Assembly (NCBI RefSeq): GCF_014652835.1
Contig: NZ_BMZO01000008.1
Coordinates: forward strand, 103,203-167,202
Origin: Limoniibacter endophyticus
GTDB taxonomy: Bacteria > Pseudomonadota > Alphaproteobacteria > Rhizobiales > Rhizobiaceae
Length of the DNA: 64,000 bases
Reading direction: 5' to 3'
The notes below the pieces were generated by a model. It searched no databases. It was given only the letters and a program-made list of their open reading frames with translations, and had not been told where the DNA came from. Position 1 is the stretch's first letter, and the number at the start of each line of letters is the position of its first letter. Of the stretch, positions 36,859 through 46,213 are shown in pieces. The position numbers were made by a program, and so were the translations under genes.

Positions 36859-37419
36859 TCAGCCGCCTGGGAAAAGGCGCTCAAACAAGCCGTCATAAGT
36901 GACAACCAGCCCTTCACGATCAATGGTCAGGTCGGCCTCGAAACCCGCCAACAGGCCGAGATCGATATAGCGCACTCTGTTCCGGTCCAGGCGGATGTAT
37001 TTCTGGCGGGAACGGGAGACCTCCAGCGTTGCACCGTCCACGTAGGCGACATCGAGTTCAAGAGTATCGCCGGGTTTGACACCTGTTCGCCGGATAGGAA
37101 GCGTGTTGCAGAACGGGGTGAGCGAAAGGTCGGGTTCCTCCAGGCCGTCGAGGTCAGCACGGTGCGCGCCGTTGACCCTCCAAGTGGTGCCGGTCCGTTC
37201 GAGAATTAACGCATCCTGGCGGCCTTGCATCCATCGTCGGATCGCCAGTCGAAGAGTGCGCCAATCCGGGCTGAGATGCCAGAAATGCTCGACACGAATG
37301 CCATCAGCTTCGAGACAGAGCAGGTTGCCCTGTACTTGTACCGAGGATGCAGATGCGCTCACCTGGAGGTGCTCCAGCCCCTCCAGGTCCAATCTGCGCC
37401 AGAAAACCGTCCTTTGCAT
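36859..37419 (-). CDS. putative glycolipid-binding protein (PF06475/DUF1089, 186 aa)
   Basis: A beta-barrel-type soluble protein of the putative glycolipid-binding family: WRRLDLEGLEHLQV near the start, HFWHLSPDWRTLRLAIR near residue 46, the ERTGTTWRVNG segment near 74, DLSLTPFCNTLPIRR near 97, and RVRYIDLGLLAGFEADLTID near 149. The family is widespread and its role is unknown. A GGAAGAGG ribosome site precedes ATG 37419. The phzF stop is 12 bases upstream, so the two genes form one unit. Confidence 0.82.
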   Translation of the reverse strand: MQRTVFWRRLDLEGLEHLQVSASASSVQVQGNLLCLEADGIRVEHFWHLSPDWRTLRLAIRRWMQGRQDALILERTGTTWRVNGAHRADLDGLEEPDLSLTPFCNTLPIRRTGVKPGDTLELDVAYVDGATLEVSRSRQKYIRLDRNRVRYIDLGLLAGFEADLTIDREGLVVTYDGLFERLFPGG

Positions 37420-37431
37420 CTGCCTCTTCCT

Positions 37432-38343
37432 TCAGACGAGCAGTTTGCCTTCTGAAATCTTCACTGCATGTCCACCTATACGCGCTGTGTCGATTGCACC
37501 GCCGACAATGTCCATCTCCAGACGGATGCGCGACGGCCGATTTATTTCCATGCCTTGCTCCACCCAGAGCCGATGAGCTCCTTCCGGCATCCTGTCGAAA
37601 TGCTGGATTGCACCGGCAAGGGCTGCCACAGCCGAGCCCGTTGCCGGGTCCTCGCCGCCGTCAGGGAAAGGCGAGAATTTGCGAGCATGAAAGGCGCAGT
37701 CCGAACCGATGCATTCACGGCAGTAGAGATAGGCGGACGGCGTTGTGGCGGGATAGTCTTCCAGCACGTCCGCCCAGATGGCGAGGTCGATGCGGGCGCG
37801 CGCTATGGCTGCCAGGCCGTGGATGGGAATTAGTGCAATCGGGTTGCCGGCGGTCCAGAGCATCGGCTGATGATTTTCAAAGCCGATGTCGGAGTGATCG
37901 AGGCCCAGCGCTGCGGCGGCAAGCTCTGGTTGAATGCTGCTAGCGACCGGGGCAGGCAATCGTGGCAGATCGAATTCAGCAAAGCACTTGTCAGTCAGGT
38001 CGACAACACATCGCACCACGCCGACATTCTCCTCAAGCGCCATGATGGCCGTGCGATCATTGGCGGCATCCCGGTTGCGTTCGCCAATTGCGATGGCTGC
38101 GCCCACGGTGGGATGTCCTGCGAAATCGAGCTCGGCAAAGGGCGTGAAGATGCGTAGACGTGCGGTGTGGCGTTTGTCCTCTGGCGGCAGCACGAAGACA
38201 GTCTCGGACAGGTTGAACTCCCTGGCGATTGCCTGCATACGCGGGGCATCCAGGCCTTCGGCATTCCATACGATGGCGAGCTGATTGCCGGAAAGTGGCT
38301 TCTCGGTGAAAACGTCATAGGTGCTGAAGGCACGTGTGGTCAT
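37432..38343 (-). CDS. PhzF-family isomerase/epimerase (303 aa)
   Basis: A two-domain DAP-epimerase-fold protein of the PhzF family. The active-site Glu is in REFNLSETVFVL (E47); FTPFAELDFAGHPTVG near residue 66 and DPATGSAVAALAG near 233 are family signatures. No phenazine genes are present, so it is one of the many PhzF homologues of unknown substrate. The start is the ATG at 38343; a much longer open frame upstream is antisense to the YcaQ-like gene. Confidence 0.9.
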   Translation of the reverse strand: MTTRAFSTYDVFTEKPLSGNQLAIVWNAEGLDAPRMQAIAREFNLSETVFVLPPEDKRHTARLRIFTPFAELDFAGHPTVGAAIAIGERNRDAANDRTAIMALEENVGVVRCVVDLTDKCFAEFDLPRLPAPVASSIQPELAAAALGLDHSDIGFENHQPMLWTAGNPIALIPIHGLAAIARARIDLAIWADVLEDYPATTPSAYLYCRECIGSDCAFHARKFSPFPDGGEDPATGSAVAALAGAIQHFDRMPEGAHRLWVEQGMEINRPSRIRLEMDIVGGAIDTARIGGHAVKISEGKLLV

Positions 38344-38424
38344 ATGGCCCTGCTTTTCGGGTTGCGAATATCGGCTTCCTGCTCGAAGGTTTGCCCGAAA
38401 CGATGATTTGCGCAAGGGATGGAA

Positions 38425-39624
38425 ATGGTCGAGACGATCACGCAGACGCAAGCAAGACGCATCGTGCTGGGAGCGCAGGGCTTTACTGCTGGCGCACCGC
38501 GTACGGAGCCGAAAAAGGCTCATCTGATGAAAGTCATCGACCGGCTTGGCCTGCTGCAGATCGACTCGGTCAGCGTCAGCGTGCGCGCGCATTACATGCC
38601 GGTCTTTTCGCGCCTCGGAGCCTATGACCAGAGCATGCTTGACCGTGCGGCGGCCAAGGCGCCGCGCCCGATTTTCGAATATTGGGGCCATGAGGCCTCC
38701 TACCTTCCGGTTGAGCTTCAGCCGCTCTTTCGCTGGCGCATGGAAGATGCTGCGCGAGGTGTGGGGACCTGGAAGGGAATCGCAAGATTCGCTTGTGAGC
38801 AATCGGCTTTCATAGAGAGGATTTTTTCCGAGATCGCAAAGCGCGGTCCGCTCTCGCCTTCCGATTTCGAAGAGAAAGGTCAGGGCGGCTGGTGGGGCTG
38901 GTCGGATGTGAAGCGAGCGATGGAAGTGCTCTTCTGGAGCGGCCTCATCACGTCCGCGGGACGTAAGGGCAGCATGGAAAGACTCTACGATCTGCCGGAG
39001 CGTGTACTGCCGGCAGCGATCATTGCTGCGCCTACGCCCGCGCGCGAGGATGCTCAACGCGCCCTGATCGCGCGTTCGGCAAAAAGTCTTGGCGTGGCCA
39101 GCGCGCAGGATTTACGGGATTATTACCGTCTTCCCGTGGCGGGATTCGCTGAGCGGCTGCGCGAACTGGTGGATGCGAAAGAGATTCAGGAGATTTACGT
39201 AAAAGGTTGGAAAGGCATATTTTTCCTGCATAGAGACGCCAGTGTGCCGAGGCGCGTCGAGGCCAATACTCTGCTTTCTCCCTTCGATCCGTTGATCTTT
39301 TATCGACCGCGCACGGAACGGTTCTTTGACTTTCACTATCGCATTGAGATCTACACGCCCGCCCATAAGCGCGAGTACGGTTACTATGTCATGCCATTTT
39401 TGATGGATGATCGGCTCGCTGCGCGTGTGGACCTGAAAGCTGATCGCAAACGCAGGGTGCTTCACGTGCTTTCTGCCTTTGCTGAGGAAAATGCAGGTGA
39501 GGAATGCGCGCCGCGCCTGCTTGCCGCCTTGTGGAAGCTTGCGCGCTGGCAGGGGCTGGAGGCAATGGAGATTGCAGATGCGGGCAATCTGGCGCGACGG
39601 TTGAAGGATGCCAACTCAGCGTGA
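38425..39624 (+). CDS. YcaQ/AlkZ-type DNA glycosylase (winged-helix, 399 aa)
   Basis: This is an HTH_42-family protein. Characterised members (AlkZ and E. coli YcaQ/AlkX) are DNA glycosylases that unhook interstrand crosslinks. The catalytic QxD signature is at Q45-I-D47 in LGLLQIDSVSV. Three winged-helix regions and a C-terminal beta-barrel (SPFDPLIFYRPRTERFFDFHYRIE) follow. The QxD form groups it with YcaQ rather than AlkZ (QxQ). AAGGG lies six bases before ATG 38425, better placed than for ATG 38419. Its last bases overlap the convergent creatininase-family gene. Confidence 0.87.
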   Translation: MVETITQTQARRIVLGAQGFTAGAPRTEPKKAHLMKVIDRLGLLQIDSVSVSVRAHYMPVFSRLGAYDQSMLDRAAAKAPRPIFEYWGHEASYLPVELQPLFRWRMEDAARGVGTWKGIARFACEQSAFIERIFSEIAKRGPLSPSDFEEKGQGGWWGWSDVKRAMEVLFWSGLITSAGRKGSMERLYDLPERVLPAAIIAAPTPAREDAQRALIARSAKSLGVASAQDLRDYYRLPVAGFAERLRELVDAKEIQEIYVKGWKGIFFLHRDASVPRRVEANTLLSPFDPLIFYRPRTERFFDFHYRIEIYTPAHKREYGYYVMPFLMDDRLAARVDLKADRKRRVLHVLSAFAEENAGEECAPRLLAALWKLARWQGLEAMEIADAGNLARRLKDANSA

Positions 39625-40416
39625 AGCGAGCCATTCCTCGGGCCTTGCCTCGGCAATATCGTTCAGCAGACGCAGCATCCCGTTCGTCTGGTGCTGTGCA
39701 ATCATTTTACCCTTTTCGGCCGTCGCAATGGCCGCATTGCCGACGACGCCGCGTGGATTAATATCGTTAGCGGCCCAGGAAAAGCCGAATGGACCCGTCG
39801 GACGCAGCAAATCGAAGGTCTCTTCCGCTCGATCATAGGACGAGACGAAATCCTGCGCCCGGTCCATCCGGACAAGCTCGGGCCTGAAATGCAGCATGAG
39901 CGATGTTTCGAGATCGCCGCCGTGGATGCCCTGCGCGATCTCCTTCGGAGGCAAAAGACCTTCCGGATATCCAAACCGGTTCCAGCTTGACTTGACCACC
40001 AGCAAGCCGTGGCGCACCCGCATGTCGCGGGCGACGATGCCCATGATTTCCTCATTGCCACCATGCGACGTGACAAAGATCATCTTGCGAAAACCCAACC
40101 TGGCGACTGCATCGCCCAGCGCGCGCCATTGCCGAATGAGCAGTTCCGGCTCCTGATGCAGCGTGCCCGGAGCGAATAGATGTTCGTCAGATTTCGTTAC
40201 GGATTGAAGAGGAAGACAGCGCAGATCGATATTTTCAGGCAATTTGCCTGCCAATTCCGCGATCATGCCGCGCATAATGTTCGTGTCGGTCGAAAGAGGC
40301 AGGTGGGGTCCGTGTTGCTCCGTCGCGGCCAGTGGCAGCATGGCAATGGCCCGATCTGAATCGATGGCCTCGAAATCTTCGGCAGTGAACTCTTCCCACC
40401 AGATTGTTCGTGTCAT
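39616..40416 (-). CDS. creatininase-family amidohydrolase (266 aa)
   Basis: A metal-dependent hydrolase of the creatininase family. The metal-binding motifs are seen: LPLAATEQHGPHLPLSTDT near residue 26 (Glu, His, Asp), TSHGGNE near 115 (His and Glu), and GIHGGDLETSLMLHF near 156. Substrates in this family include creatinine, formamides of flavin and mycofactocin precursors; nothing adjacent tells which. I take ATG 40416, since the longer frame to 40488 runs into the upstream promoter region. Its 3' end overlaps the YcaQ-like gene tail to tail by nine bases. Confidence 0.87.
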   Translation of the reverse strand: MTRTIWWEEFTAEDFEAIDSDRAIAMLPLAATEQHGPHLPLSTDTNIMRGMIAELAGKLPENIDLRCLPLQSVTKSDEHLFAPGTLHQEPELLIRQWRALGDAVARLGFRKMIFVTSHGGNEEIMGIVARDMRVRHGLLVVKSSWNRFGYPEGLLPPKEIAQGIHGGDLETSLMLHFRPELVRMDRAQDFVSSYDRAEETFDLLRPTGPFGFSWAANDINPRGVVGNAAIATAEKGKMIAQHQTNGMLRLLNDIAEARPEEWLASR

Positions 40417-40580
40417 AAGCCTTGCCTTTCGCTGAATTGCGGCATCTTTAGCAAGAGCGGCAAGGCTCGGGCAAGCACGCCCTATCATTGCCTTATCGCG
40501 ATATTAGGAGCGCGTGGCGTTTGGCGCGAGAGAATCAACCGGCGTCTGTAGATGGTAAGTATTTCCGGAGTTGGCCAGCG

Positions 40581-43085
40581 ATGCGTTTAATCGCCCTGTT
40601 CATGAGTTTGATGATGCTGGCGCTGCTGGGCCTTCAGTTCGCACAGGCGCAGCCCGGCGACTTTGCCACCGATGTCGTCAGGGAACAGACGCGGGTGGTG
40701 GAAACCATCGTCACCCGCATCGAAGGTATCAAGAAAAGCATTCCCGAGGATCCGGCCGATGACGAGTCCCTGATCACCCTTGGCGGCCAGATCGAAGAAA
40801 TCGTCACGGAGCTTGCCGAAATAAACGAGGCACTGGCGCCGCGTCTCCAGCAAATCAACAGCCGCCTTGAGGCATTAGGTGCTCCGCCTGCGGATGAAGC
40901 GCCCGCAGAGGCGGAGGTGGTGACCACGGAACGCAACCGTTTGAACGCAGAGAAAAACGCCATCAACGCGCTGATGAGCCAGGCCCAGGACCTGACCAGC
41001 CAGCTTGGCGAGGAGCGTTCGCAGGTTGCGAACCTGCGGCGTGATCTGTTCGCGGAACAGTTTACGCGCCGCTACAAGATCGACGAAACCTTGTTTCAAG
41101 AGATAGGTTCTTCCATTGCCGAGGAGTGGGACACCTTCAGTGACATCATCGGCGCCTGGCTTGGCTTCGTCATGTCGGCCAAACTTGCGGCGACCATTGC
41201 GGCAACCGTCGTCTCGCTCGGAGCAGCGTTTGGCATCCGCTTCGTGGGGCGGCGCTATTTCAGCCGATTGGTCATCACCTCGCTATCCGACAAGCCGAGC
41301 TATTTGGGCCGCCTGTCGGTCGCGTTTGGCTCGACATTGGTTGCGGTTGCATCGCTTGCTGCCTTCCTCGGCATTACCTTCTTCCTGTTCGACTACATGG
41401 ATATTTTCCAGCCGGTGATCCGTCAAATCGCGCAAACCTTGTCCATGGTGGCGCTGACGGCCTTTTTCATCAACCGTCTTGCCTGGGCGATCCTCAATCC
41501 CGGGCATCCTGAATGGCGTTTGGTGCCGGTCTCCGACAAGGCTGCTCCCTTGCTGGTCGGTATCATCACCGTAATGACGATCATGTCGGGCATCGACTAT
41601 TTCACTTCGTCGGTCTTCCGACTGATGGGCTCGCCAGTTGCCGTGACCGTTGGCAACAGCCTTCTAGCAACGATTATCGTCGGGGCCTTGTTTGGTCTGC
41701 TGGGTTTGGTGCGACCTTTCATGGACGAAGGTGGCAAACCACGCCAATGGCGCTTGCCTCTGAGGCTGACCTTTTATGGCCTTGGACTGGTTACCATTCT
41801 GGCGGCGCTTTTCGGCTATATCGGTCTTGCGCGGTTCTTGTCGCAGCAGGTTGTCATCACTGGCGCAATTATCGCCACCATGTATATAGGCTATCTGACG
41901 GCGCGGGCCATTTCCGCGGAAAATGCGCTTACGAACAGTTCCGTCGGGCGCTCATTCTCCGAACGGTTCAAACTGGACGATACCGGGCTTGACCAGCTGG
42001 GATTGTTTCTCGGCATTTTGCTCAACGTGCTTGTGACGGTGGTTGGCCTGCCGTTCATCATGCTTCAGTGGGGATTCCATGTCGGGGACTTGCTGGCTAT
42101 TGGCGAACGTCTTTTCACCGGCGTCACCGTGGGCAGCTTCACTTTCTCGCTGACTGGCGTGATCTGGGGCATTGTCGTTTTCATTCTCGGCTATCTCTTC
42201 GTGCGCTGGTTCCAGGGATGGATCGACCAGACGGTGATGGCGCGCGGCAAGGTGGATCTCGGCCTGCGCAACTCGATCCGTACGATCATCGGCTATGTGG
42301 GCCTTGCCGTAGCGGGAATCATCGGCGTGTCGGCTGCGGGCGTCGATCTTTCCAATCTTGCACTGATCGCCGGCGGCCTTTCCCTCGGTATTGGTTTCGG
42401 CCTTCAGAACATTGTCCAGAATTTTGTCTCCGGCCTTATTCTGCTTGCCGAACGCCCTTTCAAGGCGGGAGACTGGATCGTGGCAGGTACGGTTTCCGGA
42501 ACGGTGAAAAAGATTTCCGTTCGTGCAACGGAGATAGAAACCTTCCAGCGTCAGACAGTGATTTTGCCGAATTCGCAGCTCATCAATTCCGAGGTTGGCA
42601 ACTGGACGCATAAGAACAAGATGGGCCGTTGCGATATAAAGCTGACCATCGCCTACACGGCTGATCCACGTAAGGTGTATGCCTTGCTGATGGACATTGT
42701 TACGGCCCATCCGAACATACTCAAGAACCCCGAGCCGATGGTCGTTTTCACTAACATGACCAATATGTTGATGGACTTTGAAGTGCGTTTCTTCATGGCG
42801 GATATCACCGCGACCATCGGCGTGCAGAATGAAATCCGGTTCCTGATTGCCGAAACCTTCGCCGAGGAAAGGATCGTCCTGATCAATCCGGTGCTGAAGG
42901 AATACTATATCAAGGAAGCGGTAGGTGAGGGTGAAAAGGATTATCGCCAAATTCCCGACGATCCGAGCCATCCTGCCGCCATGGCCGCCGGCTCTCAAAC
43001 GACCGAGCAGGATGAGGCGCCTTCAGCCGATGATCCGCTTGACGTTGATCTGCCTGCTGAAAATCAACCAGGCAAAAGCAAATAG
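40581..43085 (+). CDS. large MscS-family mechanosensitive channel with DUF3772 domain (834 aa)
   Basis: A periplasmic domain plus channel. A signal peptide (LIALFMSLMMLALLGLQFAQAQ) precedes a helical coiled-coil periplasmic region of DUF3772 type (to about residue 175), then roughly ten transmembrane helices. The MscS core follows, with GGLSLGIGFGLQNIVQNFVSGLILLAERPFKAGDWI near 595-630, the pore helix and beta-domain signature. A soluble C-terminal domain and an acidic tail end the protein. I take ATG 40581; the longer frame to 40488 would bury the signal peptide. Channels of this size release solutes under osmotic downshock. A terminator follows at 43121. Confidence 0.9.
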   Translation: MRLIALFMSLMMLALLGLQFAQAQPGDFATDVVREQTRVVETIVTRIEGIKKSIPEDPADDESLITLGGQIEEIVTELAEINEALAPRLQQINSRLEALGAPPADEAPAEAEVVTTERNRLNAEKNAINALMSQAQDLTSQLGEERSQVANLRRDLFAEQFTRRYKIDETLFQEIGSSIAEEWDTFSDIIGAWLGFVMSAKLAATIAATVVSLGAAFGIRFVGRRYFSRLVITSLSDKPSYLGRLSVAFGSTLVAVASLAAFLGITFFLFDYMDIFQPVIRQIAQTLSMVALTAFFINRLAWAILNPGHPEWRLVPVSDKAAPLLVGIITVMTIMSGIDYFTSSVFRLMGSPVAVTVGNSLLATIIVGALFGLLGLVRPFMDEGGKPRQWRLPLRLTFYGLGLVTILAALFGYIGLARFLSQQVVITGAIIATMYIGYLTARAISAENALTNSSVGRSFSERFKLDDTGLDQLGLFLGILLNVLVTVVGLPFIMLQWGFHVGDLLAIGERLFTGVTVGSFTFSLTGVIWGIVVFILGYLFVRWFQGWIDQTVMARGKVDLGLRNSIRTIIGYVGLAVAGIIGVSAAGVDLSNLALIAGGLSLGIGFGLQNIVQNFVSGLILLAERPFKAGDWIVAGTVSGTVKKISVRATEIETFQRQTVILPNSQLINSEVGNWTHKNKMGRCDIKLTIAYTADPRKVYALLMDIVTAHPNILKNPEPMVVFTNMTNMLMDFEVRFFMADITATIGVQNEIRFLIAETFAEERIVLINPVLKEYYIKEAVGEGEKDYRQIPDDPSHPAAMAAGSQTTEQDEAPSADDPLDVDLPAENQPGKSK

Positions 43086-43120
43086 AAGACTTTTACGGAA
43101 GATAAATTTAACGCTAAATA

Positions 43121-43153
43121 CGAAAGCAGGGCAGTGGAGGGGAGCTGCTTTCG
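43121..43153 (+). terminator. hairpin terminator after the mscS-type gene
   Basis: CGAAAGCAG (43121-43129) pairs perfectly with CTGCTTTCG (43145-43153), followed by ATTATTAATCTTC. It separates the channel gene from the polyprenyl-sugar cluster, which must therefore start with its own promoter in the next 80 bases. Confidence 0.65.
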
Positions 43154-43236
43154 ATTATTAATCTTCTATTTCACCTTTATATTCTAATCAAAGTACCCAA
43201 GCGCCATGGGGTGGAGCGGAGCGGGGGCCCGGATTG

Positions 43237-44673
43237 ATGAATGTGCATGTCGAAGACCAATCTGTGCCTTTGGCCGTCGATCTCGATGGGACGCTGATCG
43301 CCAGTGATCTCCTTTGGGAGGGCGTTTTTTCGCTCTTGAGGAAATATCCCTATCTGCTTTTTATGCTGCCATTCTGGCTTTTGGCTGGCCCTGCACGCCT
43401 GAAATGCGAGATCGCCACGCGTATTGATATTGATCCGGCATTGCTGCCCTATCGGGAGCAGGTACTGGAACGGTTGCACCAGGAAAAGGCGAAGGGACGC
43501 AAGATCATTCTGGCGACAGGTACGCCGCGTAAGTTCGCCGAGGCGATTGCACAATATCTCGGCATTTTCGACGAGGTGCTTGCAACCGAGGCCAATCATA
43601 ACATGACTTCGCATCGCAAGCTCAAGGCGCTCGTTGATCTTTATGGCGAGTACGGCTTCGACTATGCGGGCAACAGCGTCCATGACATCCAGGTTTTCAA
43701 AGGCGCCCGACGCAACATCATCGTGGCGCCTGATCGCCCGGCGCGGCGTTGGTATGTGCGCAATGGCGGGGAGTTGATCGGCGCGCAGCGGCCAAATTTC
43801 AAGACGATCGTCAAGATGGTGCGCGCGCATCAATGGTCTAAGAACGTGCTGATCGCGGTGCCGATAGTGCTCTCGCATGCCTATGCGAATGAAAGCATGG
43901 TGCTTGCCTGCATTCTCGCCTTCATCTCGTTTTCCGCAGCGGCGTCGGCCATTTACATTCTCAATGATTTCTTCGATCTGGCGCTCGACCGCCAGCATCC
44001 GACCAAGCGCGACCGTCCGTTTGCCAGTGGCGTGCTCTCCATGCGTTTTGGCCTCGCTTGCGCCTTCTGTCTTTTGGCAATCAGCTTCGCTATAACTGTC
44101 TTTTTGCCGGTCGAATATGCCTTCGTGCTTGTGCTCTATCTGATCATGACGACGGCCTATTCTTTCTCCATCAAGCGTATGCTGTTGATCGACGTCTTGA
44201 CACTGGCCGGGCTTTACACGGTGCGTATCCTCGCTGGGGCCGCCGCATCACAGGTGGATATTTCCTTCTGGCTGCTCGCCTTCTCGATCTTCTTTTTCCT
44301 GTCTCTGGCTTTGGTGAAGCGTTATGTCGAACTGCGTTCGGTCACGCTCGATCCGAAACTTCGCATGGCCGGGCGCGGATATCGCCCCGAAGATCAGGAA
44401 GTGATCATGCAAGCCGGCATGGCGTCAGCATTCGCGGCTACGCTGGTCTTGGCGCTCTATATCGACAGCGCCGATGTGCGCAATCTCTATGATGATCCAT
44501 GGATGGTCTGGCCGGTGGCGCCGATTATTCTCTACATAACAATGCGCATCTGGATTCTGGCGCGGCGCGACGAGATGTATGACGATCCGGTGGTCTTCCT
44601 CTTGCGGGACTGGCGCAGCCAGGCCGTCATCGCGATTGGCGCTGTTCTCGTTATCATAGCGAAGTTCGTCTGA
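43237..44673 (+). CDS. HAD phosphatase-UbiA prenyltransferase fusion, resembling decaprenyl-phosphoryl-phosphoribose synthase (478 aa)
   Basis: Residues about 10-195 form a HAD phosphatase: motif I AVDLDGTL, motif II LATGTPRK, motif IV DYAGNSVHD. Residues about 200-478 form a UbiA-type membrane prenyltransferase with about eight or nine helices. The first Asp motif reads NDFFDLALDRQHPTKRDRP; the D-R-x-H-P-x-K-R-x-R-P pattern is that of DPPR synthases (Rv3806c type) rather than of UbiA quinone enzymes. The expected product is polyprenyl-phosphoryl-phosphoribose, and the fused HAD could remove its 5-phosphate, a separate phosphatase step in mycobacteria. The next gene, a DprE1 homologue, overlaps the stop (TGATG). 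Function is inferred from motif and context. Confidence 0.85.
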   Translation: MNVHVEDQSVPLAVDLDGTLIASDLLWEGVFSLLRKYPYLLFMLPFWLLAGPARLKCEIATRIDIDPALLPYREQVLERLHQEKAKGRKIILATGTPRKFAEAIAQYLGIFDEVLATEANHNMTSHRKLKALVDLYGEYGFDYAGNSVHDIQVFKGARRNIIVAPDRPARRWYVRNGGELIGAQRPNFKTIVKMVRAHQWSKNVLIAVPIVLSHAYANESMVLACILAFISFSAAASAIYILNDFFDLALDRQHPTKRDRPFASGVLSMRFGLACAFCLLAISFAITVFLPVEYAFVLVLYLIMTTAYSFSIKRMLLIDVLTLAGLYTVRILAGAAASQVDISFWLLAFSIFFFLSLALVKRYVELRSVTLDPKLRMAGRGYRPEDQEVIMQAGMASAFAATLVLALYIDSADVRNLYDDPWMVWPVAPIILYITMRIWILARRDEMYDDPVVFLLRDWRSQAVIAIGAVLVIIAKFV

Positions 44674-45992
44674 TGGCGGAAATATATCCGAGCTTCGGGC
44701 GAACGGTTAGGGCAGGTACACATGCCCTCACACTCGGGGCGGCGCTTGACGAGTTGCGGCAAGGCAGCACATCGCTTCTGCCTTACGGCAATGGTCGCAC
44801 ATATGGCGATAGCTGCCAAAACGCGGATGGGGCCCTCGTCGACATGAGCGGTCATGCGAGTATTCTCGATTTTGATGCGCAAACCGGTGTTCTGGAAGCG
44901 GAAAGCGGCGTGATGCTCGGAGATATAATCGCGCACGGCCGTCCGCATGGCTGGTTTCCACCGGTTTTGCCAGGCACGCAGTTCGTGACGCTGGGTGGTG
45001 CGATTGCCAATGACGTTCACGGCAAGAACCATCATCGACGCGGCAGCTTCGGCGCGCATGTTCTCTCTTTTGACCTGGCGCGTTCCGGTGGCGAGATGCT
45101 GCATTGCTCGCCGACGGAGAATGCCCATCTCTTCGCTGCGACGATCGGGGGCATGGGGCTGACGGGAATCATCCTCTCGGCGCGGATACAGCTTATGCAG
45201 GTTGCGTCGGTCGATATTGAGGAGCAGGTGAAGCCATTTCCCTCTCTTGGCCACTATTTCGACATGGCGGAAGACGGCGATATTGAAAACGAATATGCCG
45301 TCGCCTGGCTCGATCAAATGGCGACCGGTGCCAGGGCCGGGCGTGGAGTGCTTCTGCTTGGCAATCATTCAGCGCGGGACGCTTCCCCCGCAGGGGTCGG
45401 AAGACGGCCACTGACTGTGCCGTTCCAGCCCCCGCTGACCATATTGAACAAACCGTTCCTGACACTCTTCAATCTAGCATACCGAGCGGCCAAAATGCGC
45501 AGGAAGGAAATCTCCCTCACGCCATATCAGAGCTATTTCTTTCCGCTCGATGCCGTTTCCAACTGGAACAGGCTCTACGGTCCCGCCGGGCTTTTTCAGC
45601 ATCAGAGCGTCATTCCCGAGCCTGTGGCGCGAGAAATTGTGCCCGCGCTGCTCTCGGCCAGTCACGCAGCGGGGCAGGGTTCGTTTCTCACTGTCCTGAA
45701 ACGTTTCGGGACAGCCGGATCGCCGGGTATCATATCATTTCCCCGGCCAGGTTATACGTTGACGCTTGATTTTCCCAACCGCGGTGCGGCAACGCTTGCT
45801 CTGCTCGAACGGCTCGATGCGATCACTATGGAGGCCGGCGGCGCAGTTAATCCATACAAGGATGCGCGTATGTCTGCCGCTGTATTCAAGGCGTCCTTCC
45901 CGCGTTGGCAAGAACTCGAAGTCTGGCGCGACGCGCGTTTCGTTTCGGACTTCTGGAAAAGAACCGTCCTGCGGGTTTCTGGTAGCGCGTAG
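44673..45992 (+). CDS. DprE1-like FAD-dependent polyprenyl-phosphoribose 2'-oxidase (439 aa)
   Basis: DprE1 oxidises decaprenyl-phosphoryl-ribose at C2', the first half of its epimerisation to the arabinose form. This protein matches along its length: YGNGRTYGDSCQN near residue 38, the FAD loop PVLPGTQFVTLGGAIANDVHGKNHH at 97-121, GSFGAHV, GGMGLTGII near 159, YGPAGLFQHQSVIP near 302, and the active-site Lys in VNPYKDAR (K396). The position of mycobacterial Cys387, attacked by benzothiazinones, is Thr364 (YTLTLDFP). It overlaps the UbiA fusion gene by one base, making the substrate-product link likely. A 220-base gap without a gene precedes the next cluster member. Confidence 0.87.
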   Translation: MAEIYPSFGRTVRAGTHALTLGAALDELRQGSTSLLPYGNGRTYGDSCQNADGALVDMSGHASILDFDAQTGVLEAESGVMLGDIIAHGRPHGWFPPVLPGTQFVTLGGAIANDVHGKNHHRRGSFGAHVLSFDLARSGGEMLHCSPTENAHLFAATIGGMGLTGIILSARIQLMQVASVDIEEQVKPFPSLGHYFDMAEDGDIENEYAVAWLDQMATGARAGRGVLLLGNHSARDASPAGVGRRPLTVPFQPPLTILNKPFLTLFNLAYRAAKMRRKEISLTPYQSYFFPLDAVSNWNRLYGPAGLFQHQSVIPEPVAREIVPALLSASHAAGQGSFLTVLKRFGTAGSPGIISFPRPGYTLTLDFPNRGAATLALLERLDAITMEAGGAVNPYKDARMSAAVFKASFPRWQELEVWRDARFVSDFWKRTVLRVSGSA

Positions 45993-46213
45993 CACTAGGC
46001 GCTACACTAAGCAGCGTCTGCAGGGTTCGACCTGAGATGCGGACTGCGCATACGAAGAAGTTGTCGCTCATTCTTGCGGTGTTCAATGCCGCTGCACCAC
46101 CAGATCATCTGAGAGGCGAGTGCAAAATTTGCGATATTCATAAGAAGTAAATCATGTTCTTTCATCGAATATTCGAACTCAACGGGTATAGCGAGAGAAA
46201 GGGCGGGGGAACG

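Noticed and set aside
38344-39057. In-frame upstream extension of the PhzF gene
   Set aside because: It runs antisense to the YcaQ-like gene, and PhzF similarity begins at the ATG at 38343.
39193-39205. TTTACGTAAAA-like string
   Set aside because: It resembles the LiuR-type site but lies deep inside the YcaQ-like coding sequence, so it is most likely chance.
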